NCBI RefSeq assembly: GCF_021107415.1
Contig: NZ_JAIOSW010000388.1
Coordinates: forward strand, 1-14,070
Direction of reading: 5' to 3'
DNA from: Desulfobacula sp.
GTDB lineage: Bacteria; Desulfobacterota; Desulfobacteria; Desulfobacterales; Desulfobacteraceae
Length of the DNA stretch: 14,070 nucleotides
In this document: piece by piece, positions 7,687 through 14,070 of the stretch
Numbering within the stretch: position 1 is the first letter of the stretch
How the letters are laid out: each line of letters opens with the position of its first letter
The notes under the pieces: generated by a model
Told to the model about the DNA's origin: nothing
The model's input: only the letters and a program-made list of their open reading frames with translations
Databases searched by the model: none
Program-made: the position numbers and the translations under genes

Positions 7687-8106
7687 TATGCTCGAATCTC
7701 ACTGAAATTTGGATATGATATTTATATCTATAAAAATTATTCTTGAAGAATGGCCGGGAATGATGCCCTTGGTCTATATAGTGGAATGGAAATTTCTATT
7801 TTGAGGAATCTCATATAGCATATATGTGGTATTACCCAAAATTTGTTTAACCTAAGCCCTATGAATACTAATCTCCCCCGGTCGAATTTTAATTGCAGTC
7901 ACTAATACCAAAAGAAGTAAACGCCTTTGGATTAAAGGTCGACAGCGACTGTAGATAGACACAAAGCTCGCTTTTTTACTACCTGATAATGTCCTTCATC
8001 ATATGATTCTTTTGTCTTCAGTAAAAAACTCATGGAATTTTGATTGATTTGGATCTTTTCCATGCATTTTAATTTTAGAATTATATTTACCTTGTACCAC
8101 ATTGTG

Positions 8107-8115
8107 TGATATACT
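8107..8115 (+). promoter_or_regulatory. Possible extended -10 promoter before the hemerythrin gene
   Basis: TGATATACT is an extended -10 (TGN-TATACT, one mismatch from TATAAT). It lies about 100 bases before the ATG at 8217. An 18-base spacer would place a poor -35 (TTTACC) upstream, so it would depend on the extended element. No sigma-54 site was found here. Confidence 0.35.
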
Positions 8116-8216
8116 AACGTCTCAATAGAGAACTAAGTAGAATCAAGCTGCTATCCTGTGCAGTTATTCTTATTTGCAAACGATCAATTGAGGGAGCATT
8201 AAAAAGGAGAGTGCAT

Positions 8217-8603
8217 ATGTCGATAAAATTTGAATGGAATGATTTATTCTCAGTTGATAACGGAGAGTTGGATAGCCAACATAAAGGCATGTTTGATTTA
8301 GCAAACTCAATTGAAAATGGTTTGGGTGAGGAGCAAATCAAGAAGAACATAATAGATCTCTACAAATATACCCGCGAGCACTTTGTGACTGAAGAACAGA
8401 TGATGCGTAAGACAAAATACCCCAAGTTTGATGAACACCAACGATTGCACAAAGAGCTCATTGTGAAATTAGATAAAATAAGTACCAAATCATTTACTGA
8501 AGAGTCTGTCTTTTCTTTTATGACTTTTATATATGATTGGCTTACCCACCACATATTAGACAAAGATAAAGACTTCGCGCGCTTTGTACAAGATCACGGA
8601 TAG
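8217..8603 (+). CDS. Bacteriohemerythrin
   Basis: This is a soluble, non-haem di-iron protein that reversibly binds O2, used for oxygen storage, delivery or sensing; in anaerobes it is often linked to oxygen defence. The 128 residues match the usual single-domain length. All seven expected iron ligands are present: H22 (DSQHKGMF), H55 and E59 (HFVTE), H74 and H78 (HQRLH), H112 and D117 (HILDKD). The N-terminal FEWNDLFSVDNGELDSQH is characteristic. The ATG at 8217 is chosen because AAGGAG sits 7 bases upstream; the in-frame GTG at 8211 is too close to that site. It is the first gene of a plus-strand series, about 100 bases before the CBS-domain gene, with no clear terminator between them. Confidence 0.93.
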   Translation: MSIKFEWNDLFSVDNGELDSQHKGMFDLANSIENGLGEEQIKKNIIDLYKYTREHFVTEEQMMRKTKYPKFDEHQRLHKELIVKLDKISTKSFTEESVFSFMTFIYDWLTHHILDKDKDFARFVQDHG

Positions 8604-8703
8604 GTTATAGTCACTAATGATTGTTGAATATGATTTTGTTAATTAATAAAACCATAAACTTTTCTTAAAATAACTTTCAACCTAAATGTAGGAGAAAGGC
8701 AAA

Positions 8704-9297
8704 ATGACATTCAGGTCGCTCAATGAGTACAGGCAATCAATCACAGAAGATGATATTTACGAGGCGATGAAAAAAATACCTGGATATCTGGATATCACTC
8801 CTTCAGATTGTATGGAATTGTATCGGGTTGCTTTTGACCATGCCATATCAAAGCTAAAAAATGCCATAAAAGCAGACCAGATCATGACCAGAAAGGTCAT
8901 AACTGTCAATGAAAATGCTACACTGATAGAGGTAGTTAAAAAAATGGCTGACAATGAAATTTCAGGTCTTCCAGTTTTGAAAAATGACCAAACTGTTGTA
9001 GGCATAATATCAGAAAAAGATTTTTTAAAAAGAATGAATGATGATAAGAAGCCGTCTTTTATGCGTGTTGTTTTACAATGTCTTCAAACAACCGGCTGTA
9101 TTGCTGCTGATTTTAATAATCTTGTGGCTTCTGATATCATGTCATCCCCACCGTTAATGACATCGCCTCAAACACCCGTATTAGAGGTAGCCAATATCAT
9201 GGATAAAAAAAATATGAATAGAGTTCCTGTTGTTGACGGTCAGTTAAAGCTGGTCGGAATTATTGCCAGATCTGATATTGTTCAGACCTTGTGTTAA
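8704..9297 (+). CDS. Two-CBS-domain protein
   Basis: CBS pairs bind adenine nucleotides or related ligands and usually regulate a partner enzyme or transporter. The 197-residue protein has a predicted helical N-terminal region (1-58) of unknown role. CBS1 follows at about 59-115 (IMTRKVITVNENATLIEVVK, then ISGLPVLKNDQTVVGIISE). A linker of about 30 residues and CBS2 at about 143-197 come next (IMSSPPLMTSPQTPVLEVAN, then NRVPVVDGQLKLVGIIARSD). The frame ends at the last CBS helix. AGGAG lies upstream of the ATG (TAGGAGAAAGGCAAAATG). The HPP membrane gene follows after only 28 bases. HPP proteins and CBS domains occur fused in other bacteria, so this protein may be the regulatory subunit of the HPP protein. 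That partnership is an inference. Confidence 0.9.
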   Translation: MTFRSLNEYRQSITEDDIYEAMKKIPGYLDITPSDCMELYRVAFDHAISKLKNAIKADQIMTRKVITVNENATLIEVVKKMADNEISGLPVLKNDQTVVGIISEKDFLKRMNDDKKPSFMRVVLQCLQTTGCIAADFNNLVASDIMSSPPLMTSPQTPVLEVANIMDKKNMNRVPVVDGQLKLVGIIARSDIVQTLC

Positions 9298-9325
9298 GTG
9301 TCTATAAGTTAGGAGAGGTGCATTA

Positions 9326-9862
9326 ATGTCATTTTTTAAAAAAATGAAGGGGGGTAGTCAAAGTCCTTCGGTAGTGAGTCTTTCCGAGATTATATGGTCG
9401 TGGCTTGGTGCTTTTTTAGGAATAACACCGGTCGCTTTTTTAAATTACAATATTTTTTATGGTAATGACCTAGTGTACATTATTGGATCTTTTGGTGCGT
9501 CAGCCGTATTGATATATGGCGCAGTAAGAAGCCCTTTAGCACAACCCCGGAACCTTGTCGGTGGTCACCTTGTTTCTGCGGTCATTGGTGTGATTGCCTA
9601 TAAATTATTCTATCCATTTCCCTGGTTTGCATCTTCATTTGCCGTGGCCACAGCAATTGCGGTAATGCATGCCACCAAAACGCTGCATCCACCTGGTGGA
9701 GCCACAGCATTAATCGCTGTAATCGGAAGTGAAAAGATTCATGCCCTTGGTTTTTGGTATATATTAGTTCCGGTCGGAGTTGGTGTCGTCATTATGTTAA
9801 TCGTTGCTCTAATAGTAAACAATCTGGCTAAAAACCGCCGGTATCCAGAATATTGGTATTAA
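9326..9862 (+). CDS. HPP-family integral membrane protein
   Basis: The HPP family consists of small multi-pass membrane proteins; plant and cyanobacterial members have been linked to nitrite transport across membranes. Substrates of most bacterial members are unknown. The 178 residues hold about five hydrophobic segments (roughly 22-43, 50-68, 76-96, 100-134, 142-168). The family signatures are present: GSFGASAVLIYG, PLAQPRNLVGGHLVSAVIGV, and the name-giving HPPGGATALIAVIG near residues 121-134. The start ATG has AGGAGAGG 8 bases upstream. It lies 28 bases after the CBS gene and 48 before the HHE-domain gene. It could move nitrite, another anion, or something unrelated; the sequence does not decide. 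Confidence 0.9.
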   Translation: MSFFKKMKGGSQSPSVVSLSEIIWSWLGAFLGITPVAFLNYNIFYGNDLVYIIGSFGASAVLIYGAVRSPLAQPRNLVGGHLVSAVIGVIAYKLFYPFPWFASSFAVATAIAVMHATKTLHPPGGATALIAVIGSEKIHALGFWYILVPVGVGVVIMLIVALIVNNLAKNRRYPEYWY

Positions 9863-9910
9863 GACAATTTAGATTTTCTATTTGGAATATTAAATTATGA
9901 TAGAGGGTTA

Positions 9911-10468
9911 ATGAAACCGTTAGCAAAATTAACAAGAGAACATGGCAATATACTTGAAGGCCTTGATTATCTTTCTAGGGCAAAGGATGCACTTGAGAAA
10001 AACAGGTGCCCTCCGAAAAAGTTCTTTGAATCTGCCGTCCTGTTTTTCAGGGAATATGCCGACAAATTCCATCACTATAAAGAGGAGTATCTTCTATTCA
10101 GCTTCCTTGCCAGGAATAAGGAAGGAGAAATTGACCTTGAAATGGGTTCTCTTCGATATCAACATGAACTGAACCGGGAGTGTATCGCTAAAATTGAAAA
10201 ATCTCTCAACGGTTATGAAATGGGAAGTGAAATTGCGATTACAACACTTTTAATGCATCTTGCCGCATTTATCTCTATTCTAAGACGCCACATTTACAGA
10301 GAAGATCAATTATTTTTTCCAATGGCCGAAGCTGAATTATCTAAAAATGAAAAAGAGTCCTTACAGAATCAGTTTGACCAGGAAGAGGCTGCTGTAGACG
10401 GTAAAAGTATCATCCATAGAAGCCAGACGAGACTCCAGGAAATGGCTGCATTGATATCCGAGATATAA
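9911..10468 (+). CDS. Hemerythrin (HHE) cation-binding domain protein
   Basis: This is a second, more divergent hemerythrin-like four-helix protein of 185 residues. Likely metal ligands are H11 (REHGNILEGLDYL), H54 or H55 with E58 or E59 (HHYKEE), H85 (YQHELNRE), and H127 with E131 (HIYREDQLFFP). This is the pattern of the HHE family rather than of O2-carrier bacteriohemerythrins; such proteins bind di-iron and act in oxygen, NO or iron-related sensing or repair. The C-terminal 45 residues are polar and helical. GAGGG precedes the ATG by 3 bases, a short spacing. It lies between the HPP gene and the kinase gene with short gaps, so co-transcription is likely. The exact role is unknown. Confidence 0.88.
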   Translation: MKPLAKLTREHGNILEGLDYLSRAKDALEKNRCPPKKFFESAVLFFREYADKFHHYKEEYLLFSFLARNKEGEIDLEMGSLRYQHELNRECIAKIEKSLNGYEMGSEIAITTLLMHLAAFISILRRHIYREDQLFFPMAEAELSKNEKESLQNQFDQEEAAVDGKSIIHRSQTRLQEMAALISEI

Positions 10469-10489
10469 AATGATGTGTATGGGAAAACT

Positions 10490-12700
10490 ATGATCAAAAA
10501 AAAAATAAATTGCTGGGAGTATATGGGGTGCGGTTTAGAACCAGGAGGGAAAAACAGTGCTGAAAAAGGAGTATGTCCAGCAGCTTCAGATCGGTCTTTT
10601 TCAGGTATAAATTCCGGTAAGAATGCCGGAAGGTTCTGCTGGGCTGTAACCGGAACCCATTGTGACAGCGAACGACAGGGCTGTTTTTCAGATAAACGAA
10701 AGCAATGCCATAAGTGTGATTTTTTCCATATGGTGGCCGCTGAAGAGGGAACACAGAATCTAAGGACTAAATTTTTAAGATTTGTACAAAGTTCTCAAGG
10801 CGAAAAATCTATCTTAAAAAATTTGAGTCTTAAAACCTTTCGTTCAGGTGACCGGTTTGTATTTCAAGAAAAAAAAACAGGAGAGGCATATATTATCCGG
10901 AAAGGGTCTTGCATTGTTCTGGTAGAAAAGAACGGTGAACTTCATCCAGTAGATCACAGGGGTGAGGGAGACATTGTAAACATGAGTGCTTTGTTTACAG
11001 GCGAACCGAGCATGGCCAATGTTGAAGCTGAAACCGAAATTGAAGCCTGGGTTATCAAAAAATCGGAGTTTGAGGCCATCCCGGAAAGTGACCCTGGACT
11101 TTGGAAGTTTCTAACGGAAATTGTTGCAGACAGGTTTGACTCCAAAAGACCAACCTCATATCGGACGATTGGGAAATATTTAGCAACCGATATCATCGGT
11201 CGGGGCGGATATAGTATTGTTTACAAAGGAATAGAAATTGCTACAAAAAAAAATGTTGCCATTAAAATGATCCGGCATCACATTGCCCTGGATTCTGATT
11301 TCCTCGAAAAACTCAGAAAGGAGGCAGAGATTATCAATAAACTATATCATGATAACATTATAAAAGTATTTGATATGGTGGAACGATATCGTACTGTGTT
11401 TATTATCATGGAATATCTTGAGGGAGAATCTATTTTAGAAAAAATCCAACAGGATAAAAAAATTGTCCCCCATTTTGCGATCAATTATCTAATACAGTCC
11501 TGCATGGCAATCGAATACGCTCACAACAAAAGCATTCTTCATAAAGATATTAACCCTGGTAACATTATGGTTCTAAATAATGGGAAAGTCAAACTGGTGG
11601 ATTTTGGTCTTGCCTGCTATGTTCAGGATGATGATGAACTTTTTGACGGAGCCATCCCCTATCTTGCACCTGAATTGATCAAAGGAGAAGCTGCCAACCT
11701 GGAAAGTGAAATATATGCTCTAGGTATTTCAGCGTTTGAAATGGTTGCAGGAAAAAGACCCTATCCGGAAGAAAATCAATCAGCGTTTACCCGAATGCGT
11801 TGTGTTCAAGAAATCCCGGATCCATCACTGATTGTTCCAGAACTTCCTAAAAACCTTAAACAGTTTATAGTAAAAGCATGCCGGATAGATTCCAAGGAGA
11901 GGTATCCGAACATTGGCGAAGCCATTAAAGAGTTGAGGTATGAAGAAGATCAAATATCCTTAGGTATAAAGAATATAGACATTATTGCCCAAACCCATAT
12001 TGGGCTTGTAAAACCCTCAAACGAAGATCGATATCTTGTCAGGACCATGGATGATAACGCCCTTCTTTTAGCTGTTGCAGACGGACTGGGTGGGAATGTT
12101 TCCAGTGATGTTGCAGCTGAAATTACGAAAGACAGGCTTTCCGGTCTGAAATATCTTAAACCAGGAAAGGAAGCTGAAGATCTTGATACTTTTGCAAGAG
12201 ATCTTGATCTGATTATCCATAATAAAGCTCAGGCAGATTCCGGTTTGACATACATGGCAACAACCTTGGCTTGTGTTGTTCTCAAATCCGATATGATTCA
12301 TTGGCTCAATGCAGGGGATAGCCGTTTCTATATTCTAAGGGACGATCAGCTGCTACAGATAACCCAAGACCACACTTTAGCCAGAATTCTTGTGGAAGAG
12401 GGACGGTTAAAACCGGAAGATGCTGATGAACATTGCTCAAGTAAAATACTGGATCAATGCCTGGGATACGGAATGTGCGACCCTGAAACCGGTAGTATCA
12501 GAGTAAAAAAGAACGATCTTATTATCTTAGCGACAGATGGCATGTACAAAATGGTAAAGGGAAAAACCATTCTACAAACCCTGAAGGCGAATACAACCTT
12601 GGAGGAAAAAATAGAGGCCCTGATGAATTCAGCTCTGGAATCAGGAGGAGAAGACGATATCACTTTAGTGATTGCCCATATTAAAGAAATCCTAACATAG
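10490..12700 (+). CDS. Cys-rich CW domain / cNMP-binding / Ser-Thr kinase / PP2C phosphatase fusion
   Basis: This 736-residue protein has four modules. Residues 1-90 are a Cys-rich CW-type domain (C8-W9, C14, PGG, C29, C50-W51, C58, C65, C73, C76), probably redox- or metal-sensitive. Residues about 105-210 resemble a cyclic-nucleotide-binding/CRP beta-barrel (SGDRFVFQ, AYIIRKGS, GEGDIVNMSALFTGEPS). Residues about 228-480 are a Hanks-type kinase with G237-R-G239-G240, K259 (VAIK), D353 and N358 (HKDINPGN), D371-FG and APE, so it looks catalytically complete. Residues about 490-735 are a PP2C phosphatase with its metal-binding aspartates (NED513, D531-G-L-G-G, GDSR with D610, D683-G, DDIT at 722-725). 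No transmembrane segment is seen. The start is ATG 10490; an in-frame GTG at 10475 would add 5 residues, and neither has a strong ribosome site. It ends the five-gene series. Partners and substrates are unknown. Confidence 0.9.
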   Translation: MIKKKINCWEYMGCGLEPGGKNSAEKGVCPAASDRSFSGINSGKNAGRFCWAVTGTHCDSERQGCFSDKRKQCHKCDFFHMVAAEEGTQNLRTKFLRFVQSSQGEKSILKNLSLKTFRSGDRFVFQEKKTGEAYIIRKGSCIVLVEKNGELHPVDHRGEGDIVNMSALFTGEPSMANVEAETEIEAWVIKKSEFEAIPESDPGLWKFLTEIVADRFDSKRPTSYRTIGKYLATDIIGRGGYSIVYKGIEIATKKNVAIKMIRHHIALDSDFLEKLRKEAEIINKLYHDNIIKVFDMVERYRTVFIIMEYLEGESILEKIQQDKKIVPHFAINYLIQSCMAIEYAHNKSILHKDINPGNIMVLNNGKVKLVDFGLACYVQDDDELFDGAIPYLAPELIKGEAANLESEIYALGISAFEMVAGKRPYPEENQSAFTRMRCVQEIPDPSLIVPELPKNLKQFIVKACRIDSKERYPNIGEAIKELRYEEDQISLGIKNIDIIAQTHIGLVKPSNEDRYLVRTMDDNALLLAVADGLGGNVSSDVAAEITKDRLSGLKYLKPGKEAEDLDTFARDLDLIIHNKAQADSGLTYMATTLACVVLKSDMIHWLNAGDSRFYILRDDQLLQITQDHTLARILVEEGRLKPEDADEHCSSKILDQCLGYGMCDPETGSIRVKKNDLIILATDGMYKMVKGKTILQTLKANTTLEEKIEALMNSALESGGEDDITLVIAHIKEILT

Positions 12701-12726
12701 AATAAATAACAGAGATTTGTCTTACG

Positions 12727-12858
12727 TTACCTTTTCTTCTTTTTGAACCAGGCTTGATCACCATAAAGCTTTTCCTGGCAGTCCTGACAAATACCGTGGC
12801 TGCAATGTGCGTCAGAATGTTTTTCTATAAATATTTCAATCTGATTCCAATATCCAAT
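12727..12858 (-). pseudogene. C-terminal remnant of a PAS/response-regulator-type signalling protein
   Basis: Read on the minus strand, this stretch encodes GYWNQIEIFIEKHSD followed by AHCSHGICQDCQEKLYGDQ and a basic end, closed by TAA at 12727-12729. The GYWNQIE...SHGIC..C..KLYG pattern is, from memory, a conserved tail of many delta-proteobacterial PAS or receiver-domain signalling proteins. Homology stops near 12858, and an in-frame TGA lies just beyond. Only about 44 codons remain and there is no start. It abuts the thiolase fragment on the other strand, so a deletion or rearrangement has joined the two. Confidence 0.65.
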
Positions 12859-13549
12859 GAGCTGTGTTCAGAAAAATGTGAAGTATCAAGAGACGCTCAG
12901 GATCAATTTGCAGCCCAGTCATATATGAGAGCAATGACTTCAGTGGCTCAGGACCGATTTAAAGATGAGATTACACCAATTGCGATCCCACAGAGAAAAG
13001 GCGATCCAATTATTTTTGATACGGATGAATGCCCCAAAGATACAAATTTTGAATCTCTTTCAAAGATGAGACCTGCTTTTAAAAGATGGGGTGGGAACAG
13101 CTGGAAATGCATCCATTATTAGTGATGGGGCTGCAGCACTTGTTCTGATGAGTGAAAAGAAAGCAAAAGAACTGGGTTGTAAAATAATGGCTACGATCGG
13201 CTCCCAGGCATCCTATGGAATAGATATGAAGTATTTGTTGATGGCTCCGATTTATGCCATTCCCAAAGTATTGAAAAAAGAAGAGCTTACCATTTCAGAT
13301 CTCGATTTGTTTGAAATCAATGAAGCATTTTCAGGAAGTTCGGCAGGCATCAACAAGGTGCTGGAACTTGATCCTGAGAAAGTGAATGTGAATGGTGGTA
13401 GCGTTGCGATAGGCCATTCCATTGGTGCAAGCGGCGCCAGGGTATTAACAACCCTATTATATGAAATGAAAAAACAGGATGTGACACATGGTCTTGCCTC
13501 TCTATGCTTGGGTGGTGGAGAAGCTGTCGCGTTGGTTGTTAACAGATGA
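12856..13549 (+). pseudogene. Truncated, frameshifted acetyl-CoA acetyltransferase (thiolase)
   Basis: The fragment covers about residues 165 to the end of a roughly 390-residue thiolase. The first part (SEKCEVSRDAQDQFAAQS, then [19 protein letters not shown] and LSKMRPAFK) is in one frame. At the AAAA run 13081-13084 the homology moves to another frame ([19 protein letters not shown] onward), by one extra or two missing bases. The C-terminal half keeps NEAF, the catalytic-His motif as GHSIGASG (usually GHPIGASG) and the CLGGG cysteine motif. The N-terminal half with the nucleophilic cysteine is missing. The open frame extends upstream to 12754, but that part is antisense to another gene remnant and not thiolase-like. 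It cannot encode an active enzyme. Confidence 0.88.
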
Positions 13550-13618
13550 ACTGAAAAAATCTTATTTTAATAATTTATCTATAAATATATTACGGAGAAG
13601 TTTCCAAAAAGGAATTTG

Positions 13619-13780
13619 GTGATTTGTTTAATAAATCTGATTGTTTTACTCGCGAGTATATATGGTATTTATGTAGTGACGAGTAAAAATCAAAATAGGG
13701 GCAGGACTTCCGAAAGAAAGACTCAGGACTCCGAAGCTGGACTGCAACGACCACTATCGCGTGTTGAGCTCTCTTTTTGA
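13619..13780 (+). CDS. Possible small single-pass membrane protein (53 residues, GTG start)
   Basis: An open frame from GTG 13619 to TGA 13778-13780 is preceded by AAGGA with 5-base spacing. It encodes a hydrophobic segment at residues 2-21 (ICLINLIVLLASIYGIYVVT) followed by a polar, charged tail rich in R, K, E and Q. This is the layout of a small membrane protein, but the length is within chance and no family is recognised. It may also be a fragment in decaying DNA. A 9-bp inverted repeat (13644-13652 and 13680-13688) lies within it. Confidence 0.3.
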   Translation: MICLINLIVLLASIYGIYVVTSKNQNRGRTSERKTQDSEAGLQRPLSRVELSF

Positions 13781-14070
13781 AAATATCTCACAATACCACA
13801 TCTGGTAGAGGCCAATCTTTCAGCCTTTAATGTGAAATTCATCTGGGGTAAACAGTTTCGCTTTTTTAACATAATCTAAGCTGAAAACTGAATTATTTTT
13901 TTATTAAAGAAGGTGAAGCTCCCCATAAACAAAATGTACCATCTATAGCTCATAGCACATGAATTGATGCCAAAATGATTATTGAATATCCATTTTAATG
14001 CCCGACGTCCAAAATTCATCTTCAATTTTTCTTACTCTTGAAATAATTGCTGTGCATGTTTTTGTGGTAA
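13781..14070. other. AT-rich non-coding sequence at the right edge
   Basis: No clear gene is visible. On the minus strand a 29-codon open tail (14068 down to a TAA at 13979-13981, ending WTSGIKMDIQ) enters from beyond the window and could be the end of a gene. Another short minus-strand stretch around 13825-13895 (with KLFTPDEFHIKG) is open for about 30 codons. Neither is recognised. The stretch probably continues the degraded region that begins at 12701. Confidence 0.4.

Larger units (their letters stand above)
7218..8216. other. Roughly 1-kb intergenic region between divergent gene groups
   Basis: No convincing complete gene was found on either strand. The part 7218-7409 is AT-rich and should hold upstream sites for the fliK promoter. 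It ends with a ribosome-site-like AAGGAG and a short frame (7372-7425) that runs into the foldback element at 7410-7686. The part 7687-8106 has many stops. On the minus strand around 7950-8100 it contains two short open stretches in different frames (about 38 and 23 codons, one reading MHGKDPNQSKFHEFFTED) that may be remnants of a lost gene; they were not recognised. An extended -10 promoter precedes the hemerythrin gene. Confidence 0.6.

Noticed and set aside
7950..8100. Short minus-strand open stretches (one containing MHGKDPNQSKFHEFFTED, the next YDEGHYQVVKKRALCLS)
   Set aside because: They would need a frameshift to join, are under 40 codons each and match nothing I recognise; a transposase remnant was considered but no motif supports it.
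12754..13122. Open reading frame of 122 codons beginning with ATG at 12754
   Set aside because: Its first 34 codons are antisense to a recognisable signalling-protein tail and the remainder is a thiolase fragment ending at a frameshift, so it is not a real gene.
13644..13688. 9-bp inverted repeat TTTTACTCG / CGAGTAAAA as a terminator
   Set aside because: The loop is 27 bases, the stem is AT-rich and no T-run follows; chance is a fair explanation.
13979..14068. Possible C-terminal tail of a minus-strand gene entering at the right edge
   Set aside because: Only 29 open codons are visible and the family is not recognised, so it cannot be called a gene from this window.

Overview
The window looks like chromosomal DNA of a motile, anaerobic, AT-rich delta-proteobacterium, most likely a sulfate reducer of the Desulfobacterales type. 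This assignment is an inference. It rests on the flagellar gene order, the very long hook protein, the sigma-54 flagellar promoters, the two hemerythrins, and a cysteine-rich CW-type domain familiar from delta-proteobacterial signalling proteins. No rRNA, tRNA or CRISPR array was seen.

Left part (1-7217, all minus strand): a flagellar hook/motor cluster read leftwards as fliK, flgD, flgE, then fliL and fliM (fliM is cut by the window edge). Two good sigma-54 (-24/-12) promoters divide it into two units. One lies just before fliK (7202-7217) and one just before fliL (1118-1133). A long perfect inverted repeat after flgE (1297-1336) separates the units. FliK sets hook length, FlgD is the hook scaffold, FlgE is the hook subunit, and FliL and FliM belong to the stator/switch. 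FlgD carries a duplicated C-terminal module. FlgE is enlarged to 931 residues with repeated segments and calcium-loop-like motifs.

Middle (7218-8216): about 1 kb without a convincing gene. It holds a 277-base foldback element (7410-7686) with 23-base terminal inverted repeats and a nested palindrome, a possible aborted reading frame, and an extended -10 promoter before the next gene.

Right part (8217-12700, all plus strand): five closely spaced genes, probably one transcription unit. They encode a bacteriohemerythrin, a two-CBS-domain protein, an HPP-family membrane protein, a second HHE/hemerythrin-like protein, and a 736-residue fusion of a cysteine-rich CW domain, a cyclic-nucleotide-binding-like domain, a Ser/Thr kinase and a PP2C phosphatase. 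Together they look like an oxygen/redox- or nucleotide-responsive signalling and transport module. This is the best candidate here for an undescribed system, although its function is inferred from domains only.

Right edge (12701-14070): decayed DNA. The C-terminal tail of a signalling protein on the minus strand abuts a truncated, frameshifted thiolase on the plus strand. One possible small membrane-protein ORF and largely non-coding AT-rich sequence follow.
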